23,113 nucleotides of DNA from a virus: positions 1 through 23,113 of the IMG/VR virus record IMGVR_UViG_3300020401_000881. One strand, 5' to 3'. Below the pieces are notes generated by a model, which was not told the DNA's origin, did not search any database, and worked only from the letters and a program-made list of their open reading frames with translations. Below, one piece after another: positions 1-6,447 of the stretch; position 1 is the first letter of the stretch, and each line of letters opens with the position of its first letter. A program made the position numbers and the translations under genes.

Positions 1-76
1 GTCTTACCACTAGGTAATTTTGTAATTCAGGACTGAATTTTGTCTCATCATATTGTTTACCATCTATTGTAATCAT
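1..76 (-). CDS. Partial small phage protein, DUF6447-like N-terminus (cut by left edge)
   Basis: An open frame starts at the ATG at 76-74 and runs off the left edge, leaving 25 codons. The peptide begins MITIDGKQYDETKFSPEL. This resembles the short cyanophage/pelagiphage proteins grouped as DUF6447, which open with a motif like ITIDGKEYD followed by a stretch rich in S, E and L; their function is unknown. A good ribosome site, AAGGAG, lies just upstream on the minus strand, and a late-promoter octamer (100-107) lies upstream of that. Together these support a real gene start despite the short visible part. The family call rests on recalled motif likeness only. Confidence 0.6.
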   Translation of the reverse strand, partial: MITIDGKQYDETKFSPELQNYLVVR

Positions 77-99
77 ATCAAATTCTCCTTGTACTATAC

Positions 100-107
100 T
101 ATTTATA
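100..107 (-). promoter_or_regulatory. T4-type late promoter (TATAAATA), leftward
   Basis: The plus strand reads TATTTATA, so the minus strand carries an exact TATAAATA, the -10 element of T4 late promoters (recognised by the gp55 sigma-like factor in T4). It lies 24 bases before the ATG at 76, which leaves room for a short leader containing AAGGAG. It sits back to back with the rightward octamer at 109-116. Confidence 0.75.
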
Positions 108-108
108 T

Positions 109-116
109 TATAAATA
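109..116 (+). promoter_or_regulatory. T4-type late promoter (TATAAATA), rightward
   Basis: An exact TATAAATA lies 22 bases before the ATG at 139. By T4 spacing, transcription would start near 122. The leader would then hold AGGAGA at 127-132, six bases before the start codon. The site drives the small gene at 139-456. Confidence 0.78.
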
Positions 117-138
117 AAGATAGAATAGGAGAAAAATT

Positions 139-456
139 ATGGCATTTTGGACTAAAGTTACCTACACTAGACCTAATGTATTAACACCTTGGTTTGTACC
201 ATCTGATGAAGTGATGGCTGTTATTAATGAATGGCGAACATCTGACCCGGCAAAAATAACTGCATACGAAGTATCTGAGTCAGGTGATAAATTAAAGCAA
301 TATTATAAAATTTGTTTTACTTCAGTTGATACATCACTAGGTTTTGATGATACAGAGGAATATAAAGCAAATGAGATTGCAAGAACTAATCATCTAAATG
401 CAAATGGTATTACCGTTGAACTAACTCAACACGGTGATTCTTATCCTACCGAGTAG
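139..456 (+). CDS. Hypothetical phage protein, 105 aa
   Basis: I do not recognise this protein. It is a soluble, mildly acidic 105-residue product with no signal peptide, membrane segment or metal motif. It begins MAFWTKVTYTRPN and has a middle part (about residues 45-70) that reads like a beta-sheet domain. The start is set by AGGAGA at 127-132 and by the exact late promoter at 109-116, so expression late in infection is expected. It is the only gene of its transcription unit and ends tail to tail with the next gene, overlapping it by 11 bases. Late timing would suit a virion-associated or assembly role, but nothing in the protein shows this. Confidence 0.7.
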   Translation: MAFWTKVTYTRPNVLTPWFVPSDEVMAVINEWRTSDPAKITAYEVSESGDKLKQYYKICFTSVDTSLGFDDTEEYKANEIARTNHLNANGITVELTQHGDSYPTE

Positions 457-1009
457 GTAAATCAAAACTATCATATTCTTCAGGTAGAGCAATATTCTGC
501 CAACACATTTCATTTGTGTTATCTGATACTTTGTGATTACAGGTAAAATACATTTTATCTAATACCTTTAATTTTAGACTATTCTTTTTATTCCATATAT
601 CAATCATTCTTTTCATAGCTGGTCTTCTTTTGATACCTGCGATTGAGAAGAAAGGTATTAAGTGTTTAGATATAGCAATTTCTAAATGAATTGGCAATAG
701 ATAATTTGAAGCTGTTGCCTTTAATTCTTTTTCATTATAAAATGATAATGTGCTACTTCTAGCTTTTTTAAAATAATAACATCTATCTAATACTCTCACA
801 TAATCAGACGGCCAAAATTTACTTTGAAACATACCTGCCATAGCAATAACTTCATTATCTAATTCTACAACGTGATAGTTTATATAATCTGGTATTCTTT
901 TTTCAAAATCGTGAAAGTTATGTGGTGAATCTATTGAAGCTTCTTTTGATAGTTTAATTAACTTATCTTTATCTTCAATAATATCTTTAATGTAAATCTT
1001 CTTGTCCAT
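446..1009 (-). CDS. Uncharacterised protein, possibly GNAT-like acyltransferase, 187 aa
   Basis: This is the last gene of the five-gene minus operon. Residues about 40-60 (VVELDNEVIAMAGMF) look like the central beta-hairpin of GNAT acetyltransferases. The later run FFSIAGIKRRPAMKRMIDIW resembles the GNAT C-terminal strand and helix. A clear acetyl-CoA loop (Q/RxxGxG/A) is not visible, so the assignment is weak and a non-enzymatic GNAT-fold protein is possible. The start codon lies inside the 3' end of the upstream gene (23-base overlap), and I see no good ribosome site, which suggests translational coupling. If it is an acyltransferase, it would fit a pathway that modifies amino groups. Confidence 0.65.
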   Translation of the reverse strand: MDKKIYIKDIIEDKDKLIKLSKEASIDSPHNFHDFEKRIPDYINYHVVELDNEVIAMAGMFQSKFWPSDYVRVLDRCYYFKKARSSTLSFYNEKELKATASNYLLPIHLEIAISKHLIPFFSIAGIKRRPAMKRMIDIWNKKNSLKLKVLDKMYFTCNHKVSDNTNEMCWQNIALPEEYDSFDLPTR

Positions 1010-1589
1010 TTACTGCAACTATTAATCTAATACAATCTTCTTTACCAAAATTCCAAGCAGAGTGTGTCCAACCTTGATTAACAAAGTAAACTGAACCGTC
1101 TGCTTTCATACTTAATAATTCTGGCTCTTCATTTTTTCTTTTAACTGCCGTAAACGACCATTCGTTTGTTTTTAACGGAATAAAATATCTAACACTATAA
1201 GTCGTATCATAATCCATATGAGGTAAAATATGAGCACCAGGTTTCTTAATTATAAATCTTGCTCTTGTAGGTTTTGATTTAAACATTTTCATTACTTCTT
1301 CAATATATGTACCTCTCAAACATTCTATTAAAGTTGTATAATTTCTTTCATCATATTTAACGTCTCTATGACCTGCTAAAGGTAAAGTATAATCACTACC
1401 CTCTGTTAATTCTGTAATAGGTATTTGTTCGTATAATTCATTTAAAAATGGCGTAGCACATTTGACATTTAAATTATCTCTATACTTAATAAGTTTATGT
1501 TTATTATCTTCTAAAATTTTAAGTATTTTATCTGTATCAACTTTAACACCTATCTTTTTATAGTTAGGCAATTCATTTCTATTTTTCAT
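987..1589 (-). CDS. Asp/Asn beta-hydroxylase-like 2-oxoglutarate Fe(II) oxygenase, 200 aa
   Basis: The protein matches the double-stranded beta-helix oxygenases of the aspartyl/asparaginyl hydroxylase type. These use Fe(II), O2 and 2-oxoglutarate to hydroxylate a substrate. The facial triad is visible as H124-M-D126 (in GAHILPHMDYD) and H176 (in QGWTHSAWN). R188 (in CIRLIVAV) is placed to bind 2-oxoglutarate. The N-terminal 70 residues look like a family-specific helical cap. Its ATG overlaps the stop of the desaturase gene (ATGA), so the two are probably translationally coupled. It is one of three different 2-oxoglutarate oxygenases in this operon. The substrate is unknown; protein side chains, lipids and small molecules all remain possible. 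Confidence 0.85.
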   Translation of the reverse strand: MKNRNELPNYKKIGVKVDTDKILKILEDNKHKLIKYRDNLNVKCATPFLNELYEQIPITELTEGSDYTLPLAGHRDVKYDERNYTTLIECLRGTYIEEVMKMFKSKPTRARFIIKKPGAHILPHMDYDTTYSVRYFIPLKTNEWSFTAVKRKNEEPELLSMKADGSVYFVNQGWTHSAWNFGKEDCIRLIVAVNGQEDLH

Positions 1590-2218
1590 CTTAATACTTT
1601 CTCAATTATCAATCCTGATAAATCATATTTACCTAGTCTTATTTTCTTCCAGTTTTCGTGGTGTGTATCGTGATATCCTTCACCAGCTGCAAATAAATTT
1701 ATAATATGATTGGTTACAGGTTTACCATTCTTATGACCTAATGTATTAAACAAACCATAAAATATATAACTCAATACAAAAGGCATTACAATAAAACCAA
1801 TAAAAAATTTAAAACTAATTAGTAAAGATAAAACAGCACTAATTAAATGTATTTTATTATAGTTTCTATGAAAGAACATAACTCTAGGATTTTTCAATAA
1901 ATCTTTTACTAGACTTCTCTTAATATTAGGATATTCAAACATCCATCTATTTAAAAGAACATACCAAAAACCTTTATGTTTAGGTGAGTGTGGGTCTTTT
2001 TCAGTATCAGAATATTGATGATGAGCTCTATGAGCAGCCGCCCAACCTAATGGTGATTTAGCACCTGTTAATACAATTAAATATAATATAATATTTTCTA
2101 TCATAGGAGACAATTTAAAATTTTGTCTATGAGTAAAGTATCTATGTAATCCTATTGATAAACCAAATATTGCTATTATCTGATACCAGATTGTTCCTAA
2201 AATTAATGTTTCTACCAT
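1586..2218 (-). CDS. Membrane fatty-acid (acyl) desaturase, 210 aa
   Basis: All three histidine boxes of the membrane di-iron acyl desaturases (stearoyl-CoA/delta-9 type) are present: HRYFTH at 25-30, HRAHH at 63-67 and HDTHH at 183-187. The supporting NTLGH sits at 158-162. Hydrophobic runs at about 5-22, 40-56, 125-140 and 141-157 are the expected membrane spans. The family inserts a double bond into a fatty acyl chain using O2 and an electron donor. At 210 residues it is shorter than cellular enzymes (about 300), because loops and termini are trimmed, but the catalytic core is complete. It overlaps the TauD-like gene by 7 bases and the hydroxylase-like gene by 4. Altering host membrane fluidity during infection is a reasonable inference. 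Confidence 0.93.
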   Translation of the reverse strand: MVETLILGTIWYQIIAIFGLSIGLHRYFTHRQNFKLSPMIENIILYLIVLTGAKSPLGWAAAHRAHHQYSDTEKDPHSPKHKGFWYVLLNRWMFEYPNIKRSLVKDLLKNPRVMFFHRNYNKIHLISAVLSLLISFKFFIGFIVMPFVLSYIFYGLFNTLGHKNGKPVTNHIINLFAAGEGYHDTHHENWKKIRLGKYDLSGLIIEKVLR

Positions 2219-2913
2219 ATTGCTATTCTATGCATTAGCCTTTCATTCATTTTTTCAAAGGCGTGTCTTTTATGTATTGTTAGCCATTGTTCACTAACAA
2301 CTAAATCGCCATCTTTCCAATGATGGTCGTATCTATATTTATCTTGTAAGATATGATTTTTTAAGTATTCGTATAATGTCTTTGGTATTCCGTCCATAAT
2401 CTGTAAAAAAGGAAAGAACAATCCTTTTTGACCATATTCATTTATATGAATTAATTTATATTCTTTATCTTTATTATGATGTTCTTTAAAAGTAGGGTCG
2501 TCTGTATAACCACCTCTTTTAAAACCACAAGTAAATTTTACATTATGACAATGTGCTTTTATATCATCTGGTAAATCTTCATATGCTTTCTTATTATCAA
2601 TCCAACTAGTGATACTACCCTCACTACCTTTAACTGCATAAATCCAAACTATCGAAGCTCTATTAGGGTCGCTAGGTTTATTGGCGTGCCAATCTAAAAG
2701 TTTTTTATGGCCAAACAAACCACCTTCGGTAACGTGAACTATACCTGGTAATTCTCCTTTAAATTGTTTATGTAATTCTAATTGTCTTTCGTTCTCTGGC
2801 TTTTGAACTTTACCTAAAGACTCTGCTAATTTTAATTCTTCTTCAGGACTTACTTGACCAATATTATCAACACATACTAAATCTGTAAATACTTTTTCTC
2901 TTGTTATTTCCAT
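2212..2913 (-). CDS. TauD/TfdA-like 2-oxoglutarate dioxygenase with H-A-N in place of H-x-D, 233 aa
   Basis: The overall pattern follows the TauD/TfdA (clavaminate synthase-like) oxygenases. There is a proximal motif LLDWHANKP (H76-A-N78), a central strand region IVWIYAVKGSEGSITSW, and a distal DLVVSEQWLTIHKRHAF with H214 as the second iron histidine. R225 or R229 near the C-terminus should bind the 2-oxoglutarate carboxylate. The usual H-x-D/E carboxylate ligand is an asparagine here. This could mean altered chemistry, an unusual metal site or simply a subfamily trait. The start is supported by AGGTGA about nine bases upstream, inside the end of the preceding gene (10-base overlap). The substrate is unknown. 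Confidence 0.85.
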   Translation of the reverse strand: MEITREKVFTDLVCVDNIGQVSPEEELKLAESLGKVQKPENERQLELHKQFKGELPGIVHVTEGGLFGHKKLLDWHANKPSDPNRASIVWIYAVKGSEGSITSWIDNKKAYEDLPDDIKAHCHNVKFTCGFKRGGYTDDPTFKEHHNKDKEYKLIHINEYGQKGLFFPFLQIMDGIPKTLYEYLKNHILQDKYRYDHHWKDGDLVVSEQWLTIHKRHAFEKMNERLMHRIAIW

Positions 2914-3521
2914 CTAATTAATTCACCTACTTTTTTTAAAGATTCTTCATTACATTCTACATTCATCACCATCATATAAGCATTATCTTCATATGAAAAT
3001 ATACTATGCATTTTATTTGTGTTTACAAAGTATGCTGTACCCATATTAAAATGTAAAGGTTTACCATCATACATAAAAAACATACCTGGTGGATTACAAC
3101 ATTTCAAAGGCACTAATATTCTAAAAGACTCTTGTTCACCTACGTGTCTCATATCTCTATGTGGTGGAAAAAATCCACCTCTTTTAAAATTTAAATAATG
3201 TGTTCGCCATAACCAAGGCTCAAAGGGCTCTACTAGTTTTCTTGTTTCATAACAATTCTTATATACGTCTGTAAAAGTTTTAAATGAACTTTCGTTATAT
3301 GATGTACCATTCTCTTTATTGTATTCTGCAATAGAATCTAAATCTATGCCGTTTAAACTACCGTCTAAACTGGTAACACTTAAGCCGTATCTAGGAATAT
3401 CTTTTCTGGGGTTATATCGCTTCCATTCGTATTGTTTTGTATTATACAGAAGCTTAGAGACATTACAATTTAATCTCAATTCTATAACATCACCAAAAGT
3501 CAGTAAATTATTATAATTCAT
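2904..3521 (-). CDS. 2-oxoglutarate Fe(II) oxygenase-like protein, 205 aa
   Basis: This is the first gene of the leftward operon. The C-terminal half is a double-stranded beta-helix oxygenase: H121-R-D123 in FFPPHRDMRH, then SFRILVPLK, then H172 in NTNKMHSIFS as the distal ligand. The N-terminal 100 residues are not recognised. I place the start at 3521, not at the upstream in-frame ATG at 3632. The upstream extension would read back through the promoter palindrome and into the divergent gene, while AAAGGTG lies correctly before 3521. Transcription should begin near 3545 from the late promoter at 3551-3558. The substrate is unknown, and relation to phage-encoded hydroxylases of marine T4-like phages is likely. 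Confidence 0.83.
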   Translation of the reverse strand: MNYNNLLTFGDVIELRLNCNVSKLLYNTKQYEWKRYNPRKDIPRYGLSVTSLDGSLNGIDLDSIAEYNKENGTSYNESSFKTFTDVYKNCYETRKLVEPFEPWLWRTHYLNFKRGGFFPPHRDMRHVGEQESFRILVPLKCCNPPGMFFMYDGKPLHFNMGTAYFVNTNKMHSIFSYEDNAYMMVMNVECNEESLKKVGELIRWK

Positions 3522-3526
3522 TTCAT

Positions 3527-3533
3527 CACCTTT
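3527..3533 (-). promoter_or_regulatory. Ribosome binding site AAAGGTG that fixes the start at 3521
   Basis: The minus strand reads AAAGGTG five bases before the ATG at 3521-3519. It favours this start over the in-frame ATG 111 bases further upstream, which has the promoter inside its would-be coding region. Confidence 0.65.
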
Positions 3534-3550
3534 AAAATATATGTTCCTCC

Positions 3551-3558
3551 TATTTATA
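3551..3558 (-). promoter_or_regulatory. T4-type late promoter (TATAAATA), leftward arm of a palindrome
   Basis: The plus strand reads TATTTATA, an exact late-promoter octamer on the minus strand. It is the left part of the perfect 14-bp palindrome TATTTATATAAATA (3551-3564). The expected start is near 3545, giving a leader of about 24 bases to the ATG at 3521. It should drive the five-gene oxygenase/desaturase operon. Confidence 0.75.
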
Positions 3559-3564
3559 TAAATA
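3557..3564 (+). promoter_or_regulatory. T4-type late promoter (TATAAATA), rightward arm of a palindrome
   Basis: This exact TATAAATA shares two bases with the leftward octamer. By T4 spacing the transcript would begin about six bases after the octamer, at or next to the ATG at 3570. It is the only promoter candidate I see for the twelve-gene rightward block. Confidence 0.75.
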
Positions 3565-3569
3565 TCCGT

Positions 3570-4466
3570 ATGATTAATATAGTATGTACCAGTAAACCTG
3601 GTGATGGATTGCTTTGTTATAGTTATGAGCATTGTTGTTATTTGAACTCAATAGGGATTGAAGCTCAATTGGTAATAATCACTCATTATAACTTTTCAAA
3701 AAAACATTACATAGACGCAATAACAGAAAAGTACAAAACTTGTACTAATATAATATTTGATTTCTATACACCAGAAACAAATGACATTACTTTTATATTA
3801 GGTAGAAGTATGTTAACTTTGTTATGGAAAAGTAGAGACAAATATTCTACTGACCAATTAATGACTGGTCATCTATTGTTTAATAATAAGTTAATATCTG
3901 TATATTCTGAAAATCACGTAAAAGAATATCCGATTGCACTAGAATATTTTAAACCTAAAGAAGTTTATGACTTATGCGATTATGATGTTTACCCTAATGG
4001 TGTTGGTACTCAATATGAGAAAATGATTAATTTTGAAGAGTATAAACCAGTAAAAAATGACGTTCAATTTGAGTATCTATTTTTAGGCACAAATGACGTG
4101 TATTATAAAGAGGTGGACAGATGGATAAAAGAGTGTCCTAGGTGCTTTACATCACACGGAATATTGACATATAACGAGGATTATATTATAATAGACTACA
4201 ATAATATATTTGCGCCTGTTCATAATTTACTAGGTCTTTTTAACACATATGTTTACACAAAGAACTATTATGACCCAGCGCCAAGACTTATACAAGAATG
4301 TAAATGGCTAGGTAAAAATATAGAATATTTAAGAGATAAAAATATAAAAGATGGCGGTCCTGTTTATATGAAACGACCTGTGCCTACTAAAAAGATGTAT
4401 TCAGATAATGCAAAAGTATTAGTAAAATTGATTGAGACTATAAATGAAAAAAATATTATTAGTTAG
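3570..4466 (+). CDS. Probable glycosyltransferase, GT-B-like, 298 aa
   Basis: This is the first gene of the twelve-gene plus-strand block. The N-terminus (INIVCTSKPGDGLLCYSYEH) looks like the first strand, glycine-containing loop and helix of a GT-B Rossmann half. Near residues 230-260 the run DPAPRLIQECKWLGK resembles the nucleotide-sugar binding segment of GT-B enzymes, where an acidic residue is followed by a helix. No DxD motif is evident, as expected for GT-B. No membrane segment is seen. The ATG falls almost exactly at the expected transcription start of the late promoter at 3557-3564, and no ribosome site precedes it, so translation may be leaderless. Another GT-B-fold enzyme such as an epimerase or a pseudo-transferase is possible. 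Confidence 0.7.
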   Translation: MINIVCTSKPGDGLLCYSYEHCCYLNSIGIEAQLVIITHYNFSKKHYIDAITEKYKTCTNIIFDFYTPETNDITFILGRSMLTLLWKSRDKYSTDQLMTGHLLFNNKLISVYSENHVKEYPIALEYFKPKEVYDLCDYDVYPNGVGTQYEKMINFEEYKPVKNDVQFEYLFLGTNDVYYKEVDRWIKECPRCFTSHGILTYNEDYIIIDYNNIFAPVHNLLGLFNTYVYTKNYYDPAPRLIQECKWLGKNIEYLRDKNIKDGGPVYMKRPVPTKKMYSDNAKVLVKLIETINEKNIIS

Positions 4467-5127
4467 TGGTTGTAGTTTTACAACAAGCAATTATGAATCT
4501 GCTCATCATCCTGATTTAGTAGCAGATTGGCCTAAATGGCCTGAATTGCTGGCTAAAAAATTAAATATGAGTTGTATTAACGTAGGTCAATCAGGTGCTG
4601 GTCAAGAATACATTTACAATAGTATAGTTAGAAATATAAATGCAAAAAATATAGGTTTAGTAATAGCAGGGTGGTCAAGAGCCAGTCGTAGAGATTATTA
4701 TTATGTAAATAGAAATTATTGGCACAATGATTTATGGGACGACAAAGGTGATAATCATTATTTTATAGGTAGAAGTTTAATGTTTCAATATAGTTTTCAA
4801 CAATTGTGTAAATCTTTAGGATTAAAATATAAACAAGTACAAGTAATTAATTCTTACGAAACTGCTTGTTGGGCTAATGATAAAGAAGTCTGGCCTAAAG
4901 CTAAAGGCAAAGTTTATAGTAGAAGAGAGCATTATTTACATATACAAAAAAATCCTTTATTTAATTTAATTGATAAAAACTTTATGGGTTTTCCTGGTAA
5001 AGAACTTGGTGGTTTTTGTATGCAAGATTTTTTAAAACCTGAGGATTATATATCTGAAATAGATAGACACCCTAACGCAAAAGGTCATCAAGTTATAGCG
5101 GAGGAGTTTTATGCACGGATGGGATAA
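4444..5127 (+). CDS. SGNH/GDSL-like hydrolase or acyltransferase, 227 aa
   Basis: The N-terminus ILLVSGCSFT carries the SGNH block I, with Cys in place of the usual Asp (GCS rather than GDS) and S11 as the presumed nucleophile. Block II is seen in NVGQSGAGQ (46-54). The C-terminal block V is D207-R-H209-P-N-A-K-G-H, the catalytic Asp and His. The block III Asn (GxND) is not obvious; WSRASRRD (from residue 77) takes its place. The family cleaves or transfers acyl esters, often on sugars. It overlaps the previous gene by 23 bases and lies just before a sugar aminotransferase, so a role in acylating or deacylating a glycan is the simplest inference. The substrate is unknown. Confidence 0.8.
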   Translation: MKKILLVSGCSFTTSNYESAHHPDLVADWPKWPELLAKKLNMSCINVGQSGAGQEYIYNSIVRNINAKNIGLVIAGWSRASRRDYYYVNRNYWHNDLWDDKGDNHYFIGRSLMFQYSFQQLCKSLGLKYKQVQVINSYETACWANDKEVWPKAKGKVYSRREHYLHIQKNPLFNLIDKNFMGFPGKELGGFCMQDFLKPEDYISEIDRHPNAKGHQVIAEEFYARMG

Positions 5128-6154
5128 AGAATATGAATTATACTCTGACGATTACTTAAAATTATTTGATAAAGTTATGAAACAAGAAAATCAAGAAGGT
5201 AACATTGAGTTTCTTGAAGATAGTTTATCTGATATGTTTGGTAGAAACGTTGTCGTTTGTAATAGTGGTACAGACGCACTATTCTTTTCATTATTAAAAA
5301 TAGGTGTTGGTAAAGGTGATGAAGTATTAACAACAAACTTTTCTTGGATATCAACTGCGTCTTGTATATCAATGGCTGGTGCAACACCAGTATTCTGCGA
5401 TATTAATATGCCTGATTATCATATGTCTTTAGATAGTATTAAAAGAATGTACTCTAATAAAGTAAAAGCCATAATTTATCCTCATTTATTTGGTAATATG
5501 TCTGATACTAGCAAAATAAAACAATTCTGTCAAGAGAAAAATATTCATTTTATAGAAGACGCTTGCCAATCTTTAGGTTCTAGTTTAAATGGTAATTTAG
5601 CCGGAACAATAGGTGATATTAGTACATTAAGTTTTAATGCAAATAAAGTTGTAGCTGGTGTTGCTGGTGGTGGTGCAATATTAACAAACGGCGATACAGA
5701 GATATTTAAAAGATTAAGAAAACACGGCGAACATAAACAACTAGGTTACAATTCTAAAATGTTATTGTTTAATGCTGAATTTATTAACTTTAGATTAAAA
5801 AAACTAGGTGATTATATTAAAAGAAGACAAGAACGTGCCAAATACTATGATGAAAAATTGAAAGAATATGTAACCATACAAATGACACCAGATAATTTAA
5901 ATCATAACTATCACAAATATGTAGTTAGATTTCAAAATAGAGAAGTAAGAGATAGAGTAAAGGCTAAAATAGGTCAAATACATTATGATAAACCTATTTC
6001 AGATAATATAATGTACAAAGATATTGAACATAGAAAAGATGATGATTTTATAACCAGAATAGTTTGTGATTCAATATTAACATTACCTTTACATCCTTTT
6101 ATGAAAAAAGAGGAACAAGATAAAGTAATTAATACTATATTATTATTGATATGA
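5111..6154 (+). CDS. DegT/DnrJ/EryC1/StrS-type PLP sugar aminotransferase, 347 aa
   Basis: This is a PLP-dependent aminotransferase of the family that converts keto-sugar nucleotides to amino sugars. The visible signature parts are SGTDAL (52-57, phosphate cup), EDACQSLGS (149-157, with D150 facing the pyridine nitrogen) and SFNANKVVAGVAGGGA, where K179 is the Schiff-base lysine. The protein is slightly shorter than the usual 370-400 residues, mainly in the C-terminal domain. The start is well supported by GGAGGAG ending five bases upstream, inside the SGNH gene (17-base overlap). The enzyme would need a 3- or 4-keto sugar, which the epimerase/dehydratase encoded at 13427-14155 or host enzymes could supply. 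Confidence 0.93.
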   Translation: MHGWDKEYELYSDDYLKLFDKVMKQENQEGNIEFLEDSLSDMFGRNVVVCNSGTDALFFSLLKIGVGKGDEVLTTNFSWISTASCISMAGATPVFCDINMPDYHMSLDSIKRMYSNKVKAIIYPHLFGNMSDTSKIKQFCQEKNIHFIEDACQSLGSSLNGNLAGTIGDISTLSFNANKVVAGVAGGGAILTNGDTEIFKRLRKHGEHKQLGYNSKMLLFNAEFINFRLKKLGDYIKRRQERAKYYDEKLKEYVTIQMTPDNLNHNYHKYVVRFQNREVRDRVKAKIGQIHYDKPISDNIMYKDIEHRKDDDFITRIVCDSILTLPLHPFMKKEEQDKVINTILLLI

Positions 6155-6447
6155 TAGAACATAATAAATCATTTACTCAATTTAGTTATATTGACAATAA
6201 AGGCAATATGATTGACATTACCGATAAATGCCCTATTGAGTTATGTCAAACTATGAGAAAAGTTTTAGGTGATGATATGTTTGATGAAAGTTTAGTAGAT
6301 AAAGAAGTAGAAGATATCTACCACTATTTAATTGAGAAGACTTATCAAATGCCAGATTGGGTTGATATATCTTCATACTTAACAGGTAAACCAAAAGACA
6401 AGTTATTAATAGCATTTAATACTTTCTTTTTTAAAATGATAAAATGA
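6151..6447 (+). CDS. Hypothetical small protein, 98 aa
   Basis: I do not recognise this protein. It is a small, acidic, probably helical protein, MIEHNKSFTQFSYIDNKG at the start and FFFKMIK at the end. It contains two cysteines (in KCPIELCQ) and a cluster of Asp/Glu around GDDMFDESLVDKEVED. It is joined to both neighbours by ATGA overlaps, so it is translated between the aminotransferase and the radical SAM enzyme. It could be an accessory subunit or a carrier or substrate for one of them. The DESL segment does not match the DSL phosphopantetheine site of acyl carrier proteins well enough to call it one. Confidence 0.7.
   Translation: MIEHNKSFTQFSYIDNKGNMIDITDKCPIELCQTMRKVLGDDMFDESLVDKEVEDIYHYLIEKTYQMPDWVDISSYLTGKPKDKLLIAFNTFFFKMIK

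Noticed and set aside
3522-3632. In-frame 37-codon N-terminal extension of the oxygenase gene to an ATG at 3632
   Set aside because: It would read through the late-promoter palindrome and into the opposite gene, and a good ribosome site precedes the ATG at 3521.
6151-6447. Acyl carrier protein reading of the 98-aa gene because of a DESL segment
   Set aside because: The context around the Ser does not match the conserved phosphopantetheine site and the length and helix order do not fit clearly.
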